Shown here: positions 35,611 to 47,592 of the stretch, piece after piece
Numbering within the stretch: position 1 is the first letter of the stretch
Layout: every line of letters begins with the position of its first letter
DNA from: Mesotaenium endlicherianum
Lineage: Eukaryota > Streptophyta > Zygnematophyceae > Zygnematales > Mesotaeniaceae
Direction: 5' to 3'
DNA length: 64,000 nt
Assembly: GCA_009602735.1 (NCBI GenBank)
Contig: WELA01001907.1
Span: forward strand, 142,601 to 206,600
Notes under the pieces: generated by a model
What the model saw: the letters and a program-made list of their open reading frames with translations, nothing else
Databases searched by the model: none
Told to the model about the DNA's origin: nothing
Position numbers and translations under genes: made by a program

Positions 35611-37873
35611 ATGGATGACGCTGAAATTTTGTGCGACGCTCGTTTATGTGCTAGGATACTTGTTCCGTGTGTAACCTTTGGTCGTACATGGAAATTTGAT
35701 AAGTTTGGTGACAAATGTGAGGAGAGATAGTCTTAAGCGGAGATGTGAAGAAGCGGTGTGAGGCTAAGAGGGGCCAAGAGGAGGCTTATGTTATTTTTTT
35801 TGCTTTTGACAAGACAAAACCGAAGTACACAAAAGCCTTAATTGAGCAGAACCTTAGAGATGATCCAGAGAATTTTGAGGAAGTCAAACTCGGTGTCTAC
35901 AAGCAAAAATCAGGTTCTACACAGCTTGATTCCCAGCCTGACTCTTATGAGTTGTTTCGACAGTCACAGAGAGCCATTTTAGACACATTGGACAGAGATG
36001 ACCAGCAGAAAACTCCTCCCAGCATGTTAGAGAGTCAAGCTGATGACTCTGAGCAGAGTAGAAAGAATTGAAAATTACCTAAAAGCAACAAAATAGTAGC
36101 TCCTGCTTATAGGAGTAAGTTCGTTGCACAAGCCAAAGTAGCCAGCAGGAAGGAGAAAGGCAAATCTGTGCAGCTTGACTCTGATGATGCTGATGGAGAC
36201 AGTTTTGAGGAGGAGGGCCTGCCAACAGCTGCAACCATGGTAGAGGAGGAGGAGGAGGCAGAAGACTCGGAGGTGGATGAGTTCCCCAAGTGGGACTGGC
36301 AACCTGTTGACTCTGGAGGCACCTATGATGAAGACCTTCTAAAGAGCAGTAAGAGTATTCATCATGGACTCCAGGGCATCACCAACAAGAGATTTTGTGC
36401 TCTTTCCCCTTTTGGAGTCTTCTGCTTGCTCATGCCAATTTGGTTTTTTGAGCAACTTGCTGAAGAGACAAATAGATATGCAGCACAGAGTGGTGCTAGA
36501 GCTTGAATTCCTGTGAGTTGCACAGAGATAGTTGTATTTCATGGCTTGTGCATGGCCATGGGGCTGCATGCTTTGCCAAGACTCAGCAAATATTGGTAGA
36601 AAACAGTCAATGGACCTACCTTCCTTTGGTAGATTCATGAGCAAAAACCGGTTCAAAGAAATTAGGCGATACTTCCATGTCAAAGACAATAGAAGTAGAT
36701 CTCGCTTTCCAAAAGACTCCAGAGAATATAAACTCTGGCAGCTGCAGCCCTTCACAGACCTTTGTCACCAGACGTGCTCAGTATTACAGTCCTGGAGAGG
36801 TCTTCACTATAGATGAAAGAACAACACCTATTAGAAACGGGCAATGTCCCATCAGAATCTACAATCCTTCCAAGCCATACAAGTATGGCATGGAATTATT
36901 CATAGTATGTGATGGTATTAAATATTTTTGTATTGTTTTCATCATCTATGACAGGATTAGAATTGAAGGACTAAAGACTAAAGAAGTGTTGGACCTGGTG
37001 AGTATGTTGCCACTTGGAAGAGTCTTCAACTTTGTTATTGATAGAGGCTTCATCTTTCCTGAATTGTTCTCAATATTAGCAAAGAAAGGACATGGTGCTA
37101 CAGGCACTGTTATGACTAATAGGAAAAACTACCCTACTGACATGGTCATGATGAGGCCCAACTTTCACCCACCTGGCTATACTAAAGCAGCATACAATGA
37201 GAGCCCTCCCATGGTTGCATGTGTGTGGCATGACTCTAAACCATGTGCATTCCTATCAACAGCCAAAGGGTTGGCTCCTAGAACTCAACTTAGGCGTGTG
37301 TCAGCGAAGGAGAAATTGTCGGTGCCAGCTCCATAAACAGAAGAGCATTATAACACTTAGAAAGATAGAATAGATCAGTTTGATGCCCTATGCCTAGCTA
37401 AGAACTACAGTATTGAGAGGGTGCTAGTGAACAAAAAGTGGTGGTATAGGGCCTACTGGGGCATATTTGATGGACTTCTTGCTAACGCATTCATTTTGCG
37501 TAAGATGGAAAATCCCAACGCTGACAGATTTGCGATGTACATGGAGGTGATGGATGAGATGTGCTACTTTCATCATCCTCATGATGCAGGCCTTAGCAAG
37601 GTGATGACTAGAACTAATCCAACCCATCCTACTGCAAATGCCAGGTGGACCCACAGGCACTTCCCTGTGAAGGTCAAGGAAAGGAAGCGATGCGTGGTGT
37701 GCAATGCTGGCACTTTTGACCATCGTGCTAACGGCCCAAGAGCTCCCTAGGTTCCATATATGTGTAAGCCTTGCAATATCTATTTGTGTCCCTCTTCATG
37801 TTTTCAGAGAAACCATACAGAGAGGATTATTGAGCATCTAGGTACAGGAGCTCGCAAAGAAGTAAGAGGTTAG
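35611..37873 (+). pseudogene. piggyBac transposase pseudogene (P2)
   Basis: Starts MDDAEILCDARLCARILVP at 35611. Acidic N-terminal region (EEEEEAEDSEVDEFPKWDWQ), then the DDE_Tnp_1_7 core (SPFGVFCLLMPIWFFEQLAE, FGRFMSKNRFKEIRRYFHVK). Catalytic aspartates: D of TIDERTTP at 36812-36814, D of VIDRGF at 37040-37042, D of RIDQFDALC at 37373-37375; all three are present. The C-terminal zinc-binding domain has CVVC, CKPC, YLC and CFQRNH. Defects: stops at 35728-35730, 36069-36071, 36504-36506 (TGA), 37334-37336, 37358-37360 and 37748-37750, and at least two frameshifts between 36507 and 36740. Non-functional. Nearly the same length as the P1 gene. Confidence 0.9.
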
Positions 37874-38610
37874 GACAGCTAATAGACTATGCACGTGTTT
37901 ATTGACAAATCTGGCAGACTATATAATATGACATACCAATTGTATCTGAGCTCCACAGAAGTTGTAAAATTGTAGCAATACTATCATTGAGAACTTTCAA
38001 TTAGGTTAACTTTTTCGTTTAAAAAATGATAAGAATTGCTTAATTTTTCCCCTGAAATCAGAATATGTGAAGTCATTAAAATATTTATTCATTAAGAAAA
38101 CAAACAAAATCACGGATATTTGGGTATTCATGTCATACACTAGTGTGTAGAAAATGAAAGTTTAATACCTTGCATAGAGTTCTGTAAGACATCCTATGTA
38201 CATGTGAGTCTTAAAACTCTTATTGGACCACCCCAAATAGATGGTCCCCATAAGACCCGGACTTGCCAAGTGCTACAACCGGTATAGCATTTCTCTTTCA
38301 AGTCTGAAATTTTGTACACATACTCATTATGTATACAAGCACCTCTGGCTCAAATCACAATATGTGGATTGAAGTGTGGAGAAAGTGGTGACTGCTCAAA
38401 CATAGCACTTTTGTCGATGTTTTTATAAATTTTACATTTCCGGTCAGAATATCCACTTTAAAAGAAAACGGCAGGGCCATGAAGAAGGAGATATAACCAT
38501 CCAAAAAATACAACCCACTTTTTCCTAGGCCTATTGATGTACTTTAATCAATTCAAAGTGTGTGAGTAGTTGTTGGGCCAAAAAACATATAATTCGTTGG
38601 ACCACCTAAT
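37874..38610 (+). other. P2 non-coding tail
   Basis: 737 bp, AT-rich, no frame. It carries the right subterminal and terminal repeats. Confidence 0.6.
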
Positions 38611-39984
38611 GTTAAAGAAATCACACTTGCTCTTTTAGCAAATAACTGATTCCTTCTTAGAGTGTCCATGACTGTCTTTAAGTGCTCAGCATGCTCAGCT
38701 TCCATTTTAGAGAACATAAGAATATCATCCAGGGCGACTTGCACACACTTATCAAAGTAAGGCCTAAAAATGTTATTCATAGCACCCATGAAGGTTGGAG
38801 AAGCATTAGCCAGTCCAAATGGCATCACATTATATTCATAGTGTCTATAACGTGTGCAAAAGGCAGTCTTGTGTTGATCTCCTTCAGCAATTCTGATTTG
38901 AAAATAGCCACTCTTGAGATCTATCTTACTAAACACTTTAGCGTCAGACAGGGTATCAAGCAAGTCCTCAATTCTGGATAAAGCATACTTGTTCTTTACT
39001 GTGATTCTAATAAAAGCTCTGTAATCCACACGCATTCCTATACTACCATCCTTCTTCTTAAAAGGTAAGATGGGTGCGCCATAGGGTGATTTATTGGGAC
39101 AAATATACCATTTTCCTCCAGCTCTGCAATTTGTGTTACAACTCTTCACTCTTCACATAAGACAACCCATAGGTGCGTTGCCAAGGTGGTTGACTCCCAG
39201 GTGATAAATCAATCTTATGATCTACTTCCCTCTTAGGGGGCATTCAGCAATTTGCATCCTCCTGGAAGCCTCTTCTTTTCCTTCATTTTCCATCCATACA
39301 GAACAAGAGGAAAAGCACTGGTGGGTACCAAGTTAGTCTGCCCATCACTGGCTCCTCTCCCTTTAACTGTACCTCTGCTCCAACACACTTCAGCTTGATG
39401 TCTATTAAGCCAGGACCTGCCTAGCACGAGATCATAAAAGCCAGTGTTGAGTACCTCAAATGTAAGCGTTTCAGTTAGAACTGCAATGCCAGAACCTAAC
39501 TGGACCTCAATAGGCTTGGTTATAACTCCTCCCGGGATACTTGAGGCATCTCCAAGGAATATTTTTCTATTCCCTTGGGTGACAGTAGGCAGCCTTAATC
39601 GCTTAACTAAGTCCTTGTGGATAAAGGTATGTGACGCCCCTCCGTCAACAAATGCCCTCACGTTCCTGGGTGCAATCATATAATGCAGTGGGATAGGGGG
39701 AACTGACTTTTCTTGACTTTTGCATTGTTCTCCTGACTTAGCAAAATAATATTGGACATCAGGTGCAACAAGATCATCCTGAGTGTGCACTCTCTGGAAA
39801 TCTATATTGCTGATGGTCTCCTTTATGTGTTTGTCAGGCATGCATAGTGAATCCAGTTCAGCAGGACCCATAATACCTGCTACGAGAGCAGCTATTGACG
39901 ACTCACTATCTCTAGCATCCTCACAGTCAGTAGACTGGAGTACTGACTGTTACTGTCTTCTAACGGCTGGTCTTTTCTCTCGAC
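38611..39984 (-). pseudogene. B3 pol fossil: protease and N-terminal RT
   Basis: In element sense: protease (FVDGGASHTFIHKDLVKRLR; LGRSWLNRHQAEVCWS near 39400) then reverse transcriptase ([53 protein letters not shown]; polymerase box near 38725). Stops at P2. The protease frame (39233-39871) is still open. Confidence 0.85.
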
Positions 39985-41395
39985 CTTTGGAAGGTGCTTG
40001 ACTAGGCACTGCTCTTTGTAGTGACCCAGCTGCTGGCAATGGTAGCATACAGATTTTGCTGAGGCTGGTCTCGGCTTAGACCTCCCACCACCTTTTTCAT
40101 AGCCACCTCAAGAGGAACCACCTCTCCCTCTAGACTGCATCGCATTATACTCATACTTATAGGCATCACCCTGAGCGTCCTCAACCTGGTCTCCTTCAAT
40201 TGCGTTGTAGGAGCCGTGTGGCTTTTTGACAATCTTAGACACCAAAGCATTACTCTGGCGCTTGTGATTGAATTGCTGCTGATCCTTAGCATCAGCGTCC
40301 TGGATCAAGTCAACCAGTTTCTCATATTTCTTCTCAGCAAAATGACCTGAGACTTCGGATTTCAAGCCAAACGTGAAGTATGCTATCTTATACCGCCCTG
40401 GGAAGTCTGGCTGCTTCATCATGTTCTCCTGGAACTTTTGAGCAAACTCAGCAACTGAAGTGGTCTGGTACAATGTCAAGGAGATCATTGCATAGATAGC
40501 TTTCTCCCGCTGATTGATGACATCAAACTCTTCATGCAGTTCCTTGACAAACTCTACCCAAGTAGGGAACTTTTGAGCAAATTCAGCAACTAAAGTGGTC
40601 TGCTTCAGTCTCAAGGAGATCATCGCATAGATAGCTTTCTCCCGCTGAAAGATGATATAAAACTTCTCATGCAATTCCTCGACAAACTCTACCCAAGTAG
40701 GGTCAGTGAGTTGCTGAGCCTTACGCTCTTCTTTCTAATACAGCCACCAGTCTGCTGCACTACCTTTCACGAGAGCACAGTATGTTTAACCTTCTCGTAA
40801 TCCTGCAGTTCTGGGTAATTCTCCAGCCACTACTCAACATCAGCGAGAAACTTGATCTGGTAATTCTTTTTGTTTCCCTCAGAATCATAGTCCTAGGGAG
40901 GTTTTGGCTTAGGCTTACTAGGCCCTCTGCCACCACCACCAGTGGTTTGAGAACCCAGTTGGTCTCTGTGACGCAGCAATGCCATTATGATCCTTTTGTC
41001 CTCCTGTTGGGACTGATACATGCTTGCAATTTGCGATTGCATCTGAACAAATAAGGCTCCCAGATCTACATTCTGAGGTGGTAGCCCAACGAACGCAGCA
41101 GCAGCAACATTAGCTCGATTAATAGCAGCTTCGGCATTCCCGATTGCTGCCGCTCCGGTTATGCTTGTTGCGCTCAACTGTCTGTAAATTTGAGGAAGGG
41201 GTATGACAGTTGGCACAGCAAGAGGTTGGTTTCGGAGATTGGCCCTCTCTGCCGTCTACTCTTCCACCGTCCTTTCATCAGGATCCCTCCTGTTTGTTGA
41301 CTTTCCTACCTCTTTGGCTAAACGCTCATCCTCAGTCAATTGGGCTGCTACTACAGCAAGAGCTACTGCCTGCTCAGCAGCTTCTCTAGCACCTG
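39985..41395 (-). pseudogene. B3 gag fossil, main part
   Basis: Ala-rich N-terminal coil, a capsid region (LQDYEKV, FVKELHEEFDVINQREKAI near 40500-40560, FAQKFQENMMKQPDFPG near 40410), Gly/Arg-rich linker and a CCHC knuckle (CYHCQQLGHYKEQC near 40010-40050). Contains a 135-bp tandem duplication. The first codons of gag lie beyond A2 at 54739-54868. Confidence 0.82.
40433..40702 (-). repeat. 135-bp tandem duplication in B3 gag
   Basis: Units 40433-40567 and 40568-40702, each 45 codons, in frame, encoding the stretch around FAQKF to LHEEF. B2 gag has a single unit. The copies have diverged clearly, so the duplication is not recent. Confidence 0.8.
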
Positions 41396-41891
41396 TGTAG
41401 TAAAACAGATAGATAAAGTACTTAGTAAAATAGAATACTTTATCAATTCAAGACAAGGATCTTTGAACACAAGTGGTAGCTTCTTCAAAGAGAGATGGCT
41501 TCTTGATAATTAATATATTTCTGGAATTTGGCAAGTATAAGAGTGATTCTCTCATGTCTTTCTATGTTCTAGCTCTTGTTTATGTACTTGCTAAATAAGT
41601 AATTTCTAGGAAGGTGTTGTTGATGTGTTGGCACCCAATACATCCCAAAACTTGCCACCTCTTTCTAGAATAATGTACACATGTCCTTTTGACCTCAAAA
41701 TGGCACATTTGACTTTTGCCACGTGGAGTTCTTCTAGGTCTTTTCTCTAACTTCGAAAATGCCTTAGAAGGTGCAAAGGACATGAAATAAGTCACTAGAG
41801 TACCTATTTACACTTGAATCCACACAATACTATTCCAAATATATTTGAAAACATATATGCAAACTAATATATAATAACTCAAATCACTACA
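41396..41891 (-). repeat. A2 3' LTR
   Basis: 496 bp, TGTAGTAAAACAG to AAATCACTACA, homologous to the A1 LTRs but more diverged than the A1 pair. Confidence 0.9.
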
Positions 41892-42667
41892 TCACCCCCT
41901 CGCCAGAAAAAGCGACGTCTCGGCGCGTCAAGTCAGGTCGTACACATATGGAGCAGACTAGTCAACAGTTTCAAGTCAGATGCCACACATGTGAAGAGAA
42001 TTAGTCCAAGGCGCCAAGTCAGGTGCTACACATGTAAGGTAGACTAGGCAAGGTCGTGGGTCGTGTGACCGTATTGGCTTGCCTACTCCTTGATGATAAA
42101 GAAAATTGTACAAGTTGGCCCAGAGTCTGCCACGAATTCAAAAATTCATAGCGTCCACAAAACTGCTCCAAATCTAAAAATTCTAACACCAGACGGACCG
42201 CGTCGGAGAACTCTACCGGGTCACCAAATTTGAGAGCATTCTAATGTTTGGAGTTCGTTGTGAGCTGAGAGAGTAGGCACTCCTCCAAATCTGTGCAAAA
42301 ACTTCTGAGAAACGTAAGTCCTTCCATACTTTTTAAAATTCTGCAAACTAAGTCTCAAACTGGGCGCTGTAAGATGTTCTACCAGAGTCTTGAGTTTCAG
42401 AGCATTCCAAGTTCAGGGGAGGGCACAATGTCAGAAGGCATACTCTGCCCTAACAATGCCAGCAGCCTGACCCCCTTCTACTTAGAGCATTATATCTCTC
42501 TCACCAGTACTCCAAACTGAGCAAACTTAGACTCTAAATGACCGGCTACTCATGGAGTACAGCCAAATAAATTTTCAGAATTTATTATGCAGAGACCAAT
42601 CATTAGTAGCAGTTTTAGTTTTCCGTCCAGAAACTTTGAGAAGAGAAGAGTGTCTAATGTCAATTTT
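41892..42667 (-). other. A2 non-coding tail and polypurine tract
   Basis: Same arrangement as A1 1393-2161. The G-rich tract next to the LTR (TCACCCCCTCGCC on the plus strand) is the probable polypurine tract. No gene. Confidence 0.6.
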
Positions 42668-45600
42668 TCATCTTTCTTGTTCTTGCAGGCTGCCTCCAAG
42701 GGGTCTTCTGCTGCTTCTTGATGGTGGCAGGCTGCCTCCCTGAAGTCTTTGGGCTTCTAGTAAGGAGACTTGGGGCTGGTCCAAGATGGGGGTGGCGGCA
42801 TGGAAGCGCTTCAACTTTCTCTGAACTTTGTCAAGATAGTGCGCCGCCACCCAACTATTCTCCGAATCTGGATATCCTTTCCACTTGATCAAGTATTGCT
42901 GCTGTCTCCTGGAATTTCTCATAGCCACTATGTCTTCCACTTCGTACTCCAAATGATCATCCACTATTGTTGGGGCTGGTGGGGTTGTCACACGTCCTGG
43001 GAACTTGTTGTCGGGTTGCACATATGGCTTGAAGAGGGAAGCGTGGAATACGGGGTCGATGTGCATAGTCTGGGGAAGTTCTAGCTTGAAAGCAACGGGG
43101 TTGACTTGCTGGATAATCTTGAAGGGTCCCAAATACTTGGGAGAGAACTTGCTGCCGGCAGGCCTGTTGTTCAGGGAAATGTTCTTGGATGATAGTAACA
43201 CGTTGTCACCCACTCTGTACGTAATTTCTCTTCTGGATCTGTTCGCCACTCTTGCTTGAGCATCTTGCGCGTGTTGTAGAGCTTTCTTCGCTGCTGTAAG
43301 GGCTGCTTCTAATGTCTCCATAAAATCTGTGGCTGCAGGTACTTCATCATGGCCAGCCGTGAAGCTCAGTGGCGTGGTCGGATGGAAGCCATAGTTGAGG
43401 AAGAATGGGGACTCTTGGGTAGAGGCCTGCGTAGTGTTGTTGTAGGCAAACTCGAGGGGGGTCAAGTACATGTCCCAGTCTTGCTCGAGGGTAGACACGT
43501 AGGCCTTTAGAGAGGTCTTTAGGGTACGATTCATACGCTCGGTTTGCCCATCTGATTGTGGGTGGTAGGCGGTAGACATATCCAGCGATGTACCCAAGTT
43601 CTTGAAGAGATTTTTCCAGAAATGGCTTGTGAATCTTGGATCTCTATCTGACACAATTCTTGATGGTAGTCCATGGAGTCGGAAGATGTTGTCAAAGATG
43701 AGTCTTGCAAGTTGTGGTGCTGTAGCCTTAGTCGTTGTGGGAATAAAATGAGCCATCTTGGTAAGTCTGTCCACCACCGTGAGTATTGCATTATGGCCTC
43801 GAGGTATCACGGGCAGGTCCACGATAAGGTCCATTGAGATATCCGTCCATTGTCTTTCGAGGATTGGTACTGGTTGGAGGAGTCCTCCCGCCCTTTGCGA
43901 TGATGGCTTGATTCTTTGGCATGTGTCACAGCTCCTGCAGTACTCCTTGACTTGCTTAGACATGCTTGGCCAACAATAAGTCCTAGCTAGAACGCCTGTG
44001 GTCCTTAGGATTCCGAAGTGTCCTCCAAAAGGGTTGTCGTGTGCTTCTCGTAGAAGCAAGAGCCGGAGGTCTAAGTCATTAGGAACACACCTCTAACCCG
44101 TGTCTTGCCTCACCCAATAATTGTCTTCTTGCTTCTTGTATGGGTCCAAGGCTGCTTCTCCGTTCTTGTAGTAAGGGTCTCTTTCATAGGCGGCTGAAAA
44201 TTGAGCTGCCAGCTTTGTCTTCAGGGATGCCATCACGGCGTTTAATTGCAGTCTTGAGAGGGGGTCAGCCGAGTTTGTCTTGCCGGGCTGGTACTGAATC
44301 GTGATGTTGTATTGTTGCAAGTATCCGCTCCATCTTGCTTGTCTCCTTGAGCGATACGGCTGCGTCTGGAGGTGCTTTAACGCCTCGTAGTCCGTGGTGA
44401 CCAGTACTTTGCGTCCTTCAACGTAGCAGCGCCAAACCTTCAAGGCATGTACAATCGCCAATGCCTCACGCTCCGTGGTTCTATAATTTTGCTCGGCTGG
44501 ATTTAGCTTCCTTGACTCGTAGGCGATGGGCTGCAGTCCCTTGCCTTGGTCTTGAAGCAGGATTGCTCCTATTACATAGGAAGATGCATCGGTGATGACG
44601 TGGAAGGGCCAATCTGGGTTTGGACTTGGGAGTGTAAGCACCGGGAATGTGGTCAATCTTCGCTTTAATTCTTGAAATGCCTCTTCCTCTTTCTTGGTCC
44701 ATGTATGTAGCCTGTCCTTCTTGAGTAGATATATCAGGGGGGCTGCTATGTGCGAGAAGCTCTGGATGAATTTTCTGCACCAATTGGCAAATCGCAAGAA
44801 TGAATGGAGTTCTTTATTGGTCGTGGGGGTTGGCCATTCCTCCACCACCGTGGTCTTCTTGGGGTCTATTTTATGCCATCAGCAGTCACGTGGAGACCTA
44901 GGAACTCCACTTCTTGTTTGGCAAACTCGCACTTTGACTCCTTCGCAAATAGCTTGTTTTGCTTCAATACTTCAAGGACTTCTTTCAAGTGTCTCGCATG
45001 CTCTTCAAGGGTCTTGCTGTAGATAAGGATGTCATCAATGAATACCACCACAAATCTGTCCAACATGGGCTGAAATATGGTGTTCATCATAGTCATGAAA
45101 GTTGCTGGCGCGTTGGTGACTCCAAATGGCAGGACTATGAACTCAAAATGTCCATATCTTGTCCTGAATGCCGTCTTCTCTATGTCCGGTTCTGCGAATC
45201 TAATGGTAGCCGCTTCGTAAGTCAATCTTTGTGAAGTACTTGGCTCCAACTAGCCGGTCCATTAGCTCATCCATGCGCGGCAGCGGGTATCGATTCTTGA
45301 TGGTGATCTTGTTGAGGGCGCGATAGTCCACACACATCCTCAAGGTACCATCTTTCTTCTTGACAAATAGCACCGGGGCTCCAAATGGCGACTTGCTAGG
45401 TCGAATGAAGCCATGCTCCAGTAGCTCCTTGATTTGCTTCTTGACTTCGTCTAGCTCCGTGTATGACATTTTGAACGTAGGCCGAGAGATGGGCTTGCTT
45501 CCGGGCTCCAACTCTATCTTGTGGTCTACGAATCTTTTGGGGGGTAGGCCCTTGGGCAATTCCGGGGAGAACACTTCTTTGTAGTCCTCAAAGACTTCTT

Positions 45601-46350
45601 GTATCTCCTTGGGAAGGGGCTGCCTTCTTGACTCTCGATGTCTTTCTTGATGTCTTTTGGCGTGATCAAGGCCAAAAGAAGCTCGTGTCCCTTCCTCACA
45701 AGTCTCTTGAGTTGGAGGGCGGACAATAGTATCTCGTGTGCCGGCTTCTTGATATCTTGGGTTTGGATATTCCGGATTGCGCGCAAAATACAGATTCTTG
45801 AAGTGATGTCATTCTTGATCTTGATAGTACCGTCTCTCCAATCAACTTGGGGGTTGTGCTTGGTCAACCAAGGCGTCCCTAGGATGACGTCGTACTTGCC
45901 CAATTGCATGGGGGAGAATACGACTCTATCCTTGAAGGACTTGATAGAGAGTGCCAAGAGGTACGTCTTCTTGGAAGGGGTAGTATAGGAGAATCCATCG
46001 GGCATCATAATCTCCTCGTCGTGGTCAAGAGTTCGCATAGTAATTCCGTGCTTGGTGGCAAAATCTGCAGCAATGAAGTTGCCTTGAGCTCCGCTATCCA
46101 CCAAGATGTGGACCTTCTNAGCTCCGCTATCCACCAAAATGTGGACCTTCTGTCCTCCAAGGTAATCTCTCAAACTCATTGGGGCTGGATCGTCGTCTTC
46201 AACGGGAGTCTCCACCTCACTTGGCTTGTTGTCTTCTCGTGAAGTGGGTCTTGGGGTGGTAGGCTCCTGGCCTACCGGCGCTGTCCGTTTTTTGACAACT
46301 TTTTGGGGCATGAAAGTGCACGATGGCCCTTTTCCTTGCAATAAAAGCAT
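42668..46350 (-). pseudogene. A2 pol fossil
   Basis: Same domain order as A1 Pol: protease ([12 protein letters not shown]), reverse transcriptase ([10 protein letters not shown]), RNase H (ITDASSYVIGAIL), integrase (zinc-binding [38 protein letters not shown]) and chromodomain ([17 protein letters not shown]). About four or five breaks. One ambiguous base at 46119 sits between two copies of a 32-bp sequence. Overlaps gag by 79 nt as in A1. Confidence 0.9.
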
Positions 46351-47552
46351 AGTCCAGCCGTCATGAGAGCTTCTTTTTCAGCCGGGGAGAGTCTTGCTTT
46401 CACTCCTTGCTGGTTTCTTGCATCATAAGTGTCATTGGAGGGTCTTCCACTCTTCCGGGCAGCCGCGGGGTCCCTTTTAATAACTCCGATTTCCATGGGT
46501 GTGGGTCCAGATTCGGATGTGGAAGGGGCTGCGTACACCCGCGTCGCCGGAACCCGTGAAGATGGAGGCACGGAGTGCTTGAAATCCAAGGTATCCACCT
46601 TTTGGGCCACTTCAATGATCCTTGAGAAGGCCGTCAAGTCGCGTAATTCCACTTCGTTTGCCACCTTGGGCTTGAGGCCAAAGATGTAGCGGTCAATCTT
46701 CTCCTTGAGAGACATGTTGGGGATCTCAAGAGTGAGGGCGTGAAATCTGGATGTATACTCTTGAACGGACGTCGTTTGCTTGAGATGGTGGAGCTTTCCT
46801 CGGGCAATCTTCTCCGCATTGATGGGCATGAATTGCTTCTTGAGGGCCTCACGAAAATCTGCCCATCTTGCATATGATGGTGGGGGCTCTTGGCCGAGCA
46901 TGGGGTGCGCCATAGCTTGATATATAGCCGCTTGATAGTTACGCCACCATGATGTTGCTGCTCCTCTAAGTAAGGTAACGGCAAAGGGAACGTAGTCCTC
47001 CTCGGGTACTTCAAGGAACGCGAGGTACGTCTCCACTTGGTAGAGCCATAAATTCAGGTTGGCACCTTTCCCGGGGTTGAAAGTGTCGGGTTTGCCGGGC
47101 TTGATGAGTTTCCTTGCTCTCGTTGGCTCTTGTGGAGGCGCTTGAGCCGGGGCTGGATTTTGAGCATTGCTCGCAATAGGGGCAACCATGGCAGCCATAG
47201 CTTCTCTTGACGCTTGCACGGTTGCTTCATAGGTGGCCAAGCCCACTTGGTTGTGGACGGTCATTAGGAAGGCTGCCCACTCATTTGCGGGAACTCCTTG
47301 TGGTGGGGTCAACTTTGCTATAGCGGCTGCCACGGGATTTGACGGTGCTCCTCCTTGTGGTGCTTCTTGTTGTTGCAGATTTCCTTGAGTAGGCTCTCCC
47401 ATCGGCGCTGGAGGAGGGTGTACTCCTCCTTGTGGTGCTTCTTGTTGTTGTAGATTTTCTTGAGTGGGCTCTCCCATCGGCGCTGGAGGAGGGTGTCTTG
47501 GAGAGAAAGGGCTTCCTTCGAAAGCTTGCTGTTGGTCTTGAGGATCGGCCAT
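46272..47552 (-). CDS. A2 Gag
   Basis: 426 residues, same length as A1 Gag and almost identical: Pro/Gln-rich tandem repeats, capsid domain, one CCHC knuckle [14 protein letters not shown]. The frame is open throughout. Part of a broken element, so it is listed as a relic that kept its frame. Confidence 0.9.
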   Translation of the reverse strand: MADPQDQQQAFEGSPFSPRHPPPAPMGEPTQENLQQQEAPQGGVHPPPAPMGEPTQGNLQQQEAPQGGAPSNPVAAAIAKLTPPQGVPANEWAAFLMTVHNQVGLATYEATVQASREAMAAMVAPIASNAQNPAPAQAPPQEPTRARKLIKPGKPDTFNPGKGANLNLWLYQVETYLAFLEVPEEDYVPFAVTLLRGAATSWWRNYQAAIYQAMAHPMLGQEPPPSYARWADFREALKKQFMPINAEKIARGKLHHLKQTTSVQEYTSRFHALTLEIPNMSLKEKIDRYIFGLKPKVANEVELRDLTAFSRIIEVAQKVDTLDFKHSVPPSSRVPATRVYAAPSTSESGPTPMEIGVIKRDPAAARKSGRPSNDTYDARNQQGVKARLSPAEKEALMTAGLCFYCKEKGHRALSCPKKLSKNGQRR

Positions 47553-47576
47553 CTTCTTGTGCTACCAAAGTGCCTA

Positions 47577-47588
47577 GCTCCGATACCA
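47577..47588 (-). promoter_or_regulatory. A2 primer-binding site (tRNA-iMet)
   Basis: TGGTATCGGAGC on the minus strand, identical to A1. The first three bases of the 5' LTR follow, then E1. Confidence 0.85.
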
Positions 47589-47592
47589 CTGT

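Larger units (their letters stand above)
35315..38610 (+). mobile_element. P2: piggyBac transposon with a dead transposase
   Basis: A 3.30-kb element between TTAA duplications. 13-bp terminal inverted repeats CACTAGGTGGCCC (35315-35327) and CATTAGGTGGTCC (complement of 38598-38610), 11 of 13 matching. Subterminal inverted pair TTTTTGGCCCAACTACT (35356-35372) and its counterpart at 38565-38585, set 28 and 12 nt from the terminal repeats, the asymmetric layout known for piggyBac. GGTGGCCC is also repeated directly at the left end. One broken plus-strand transposase. Inserted in B3 pol. Confidence 0.92.
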
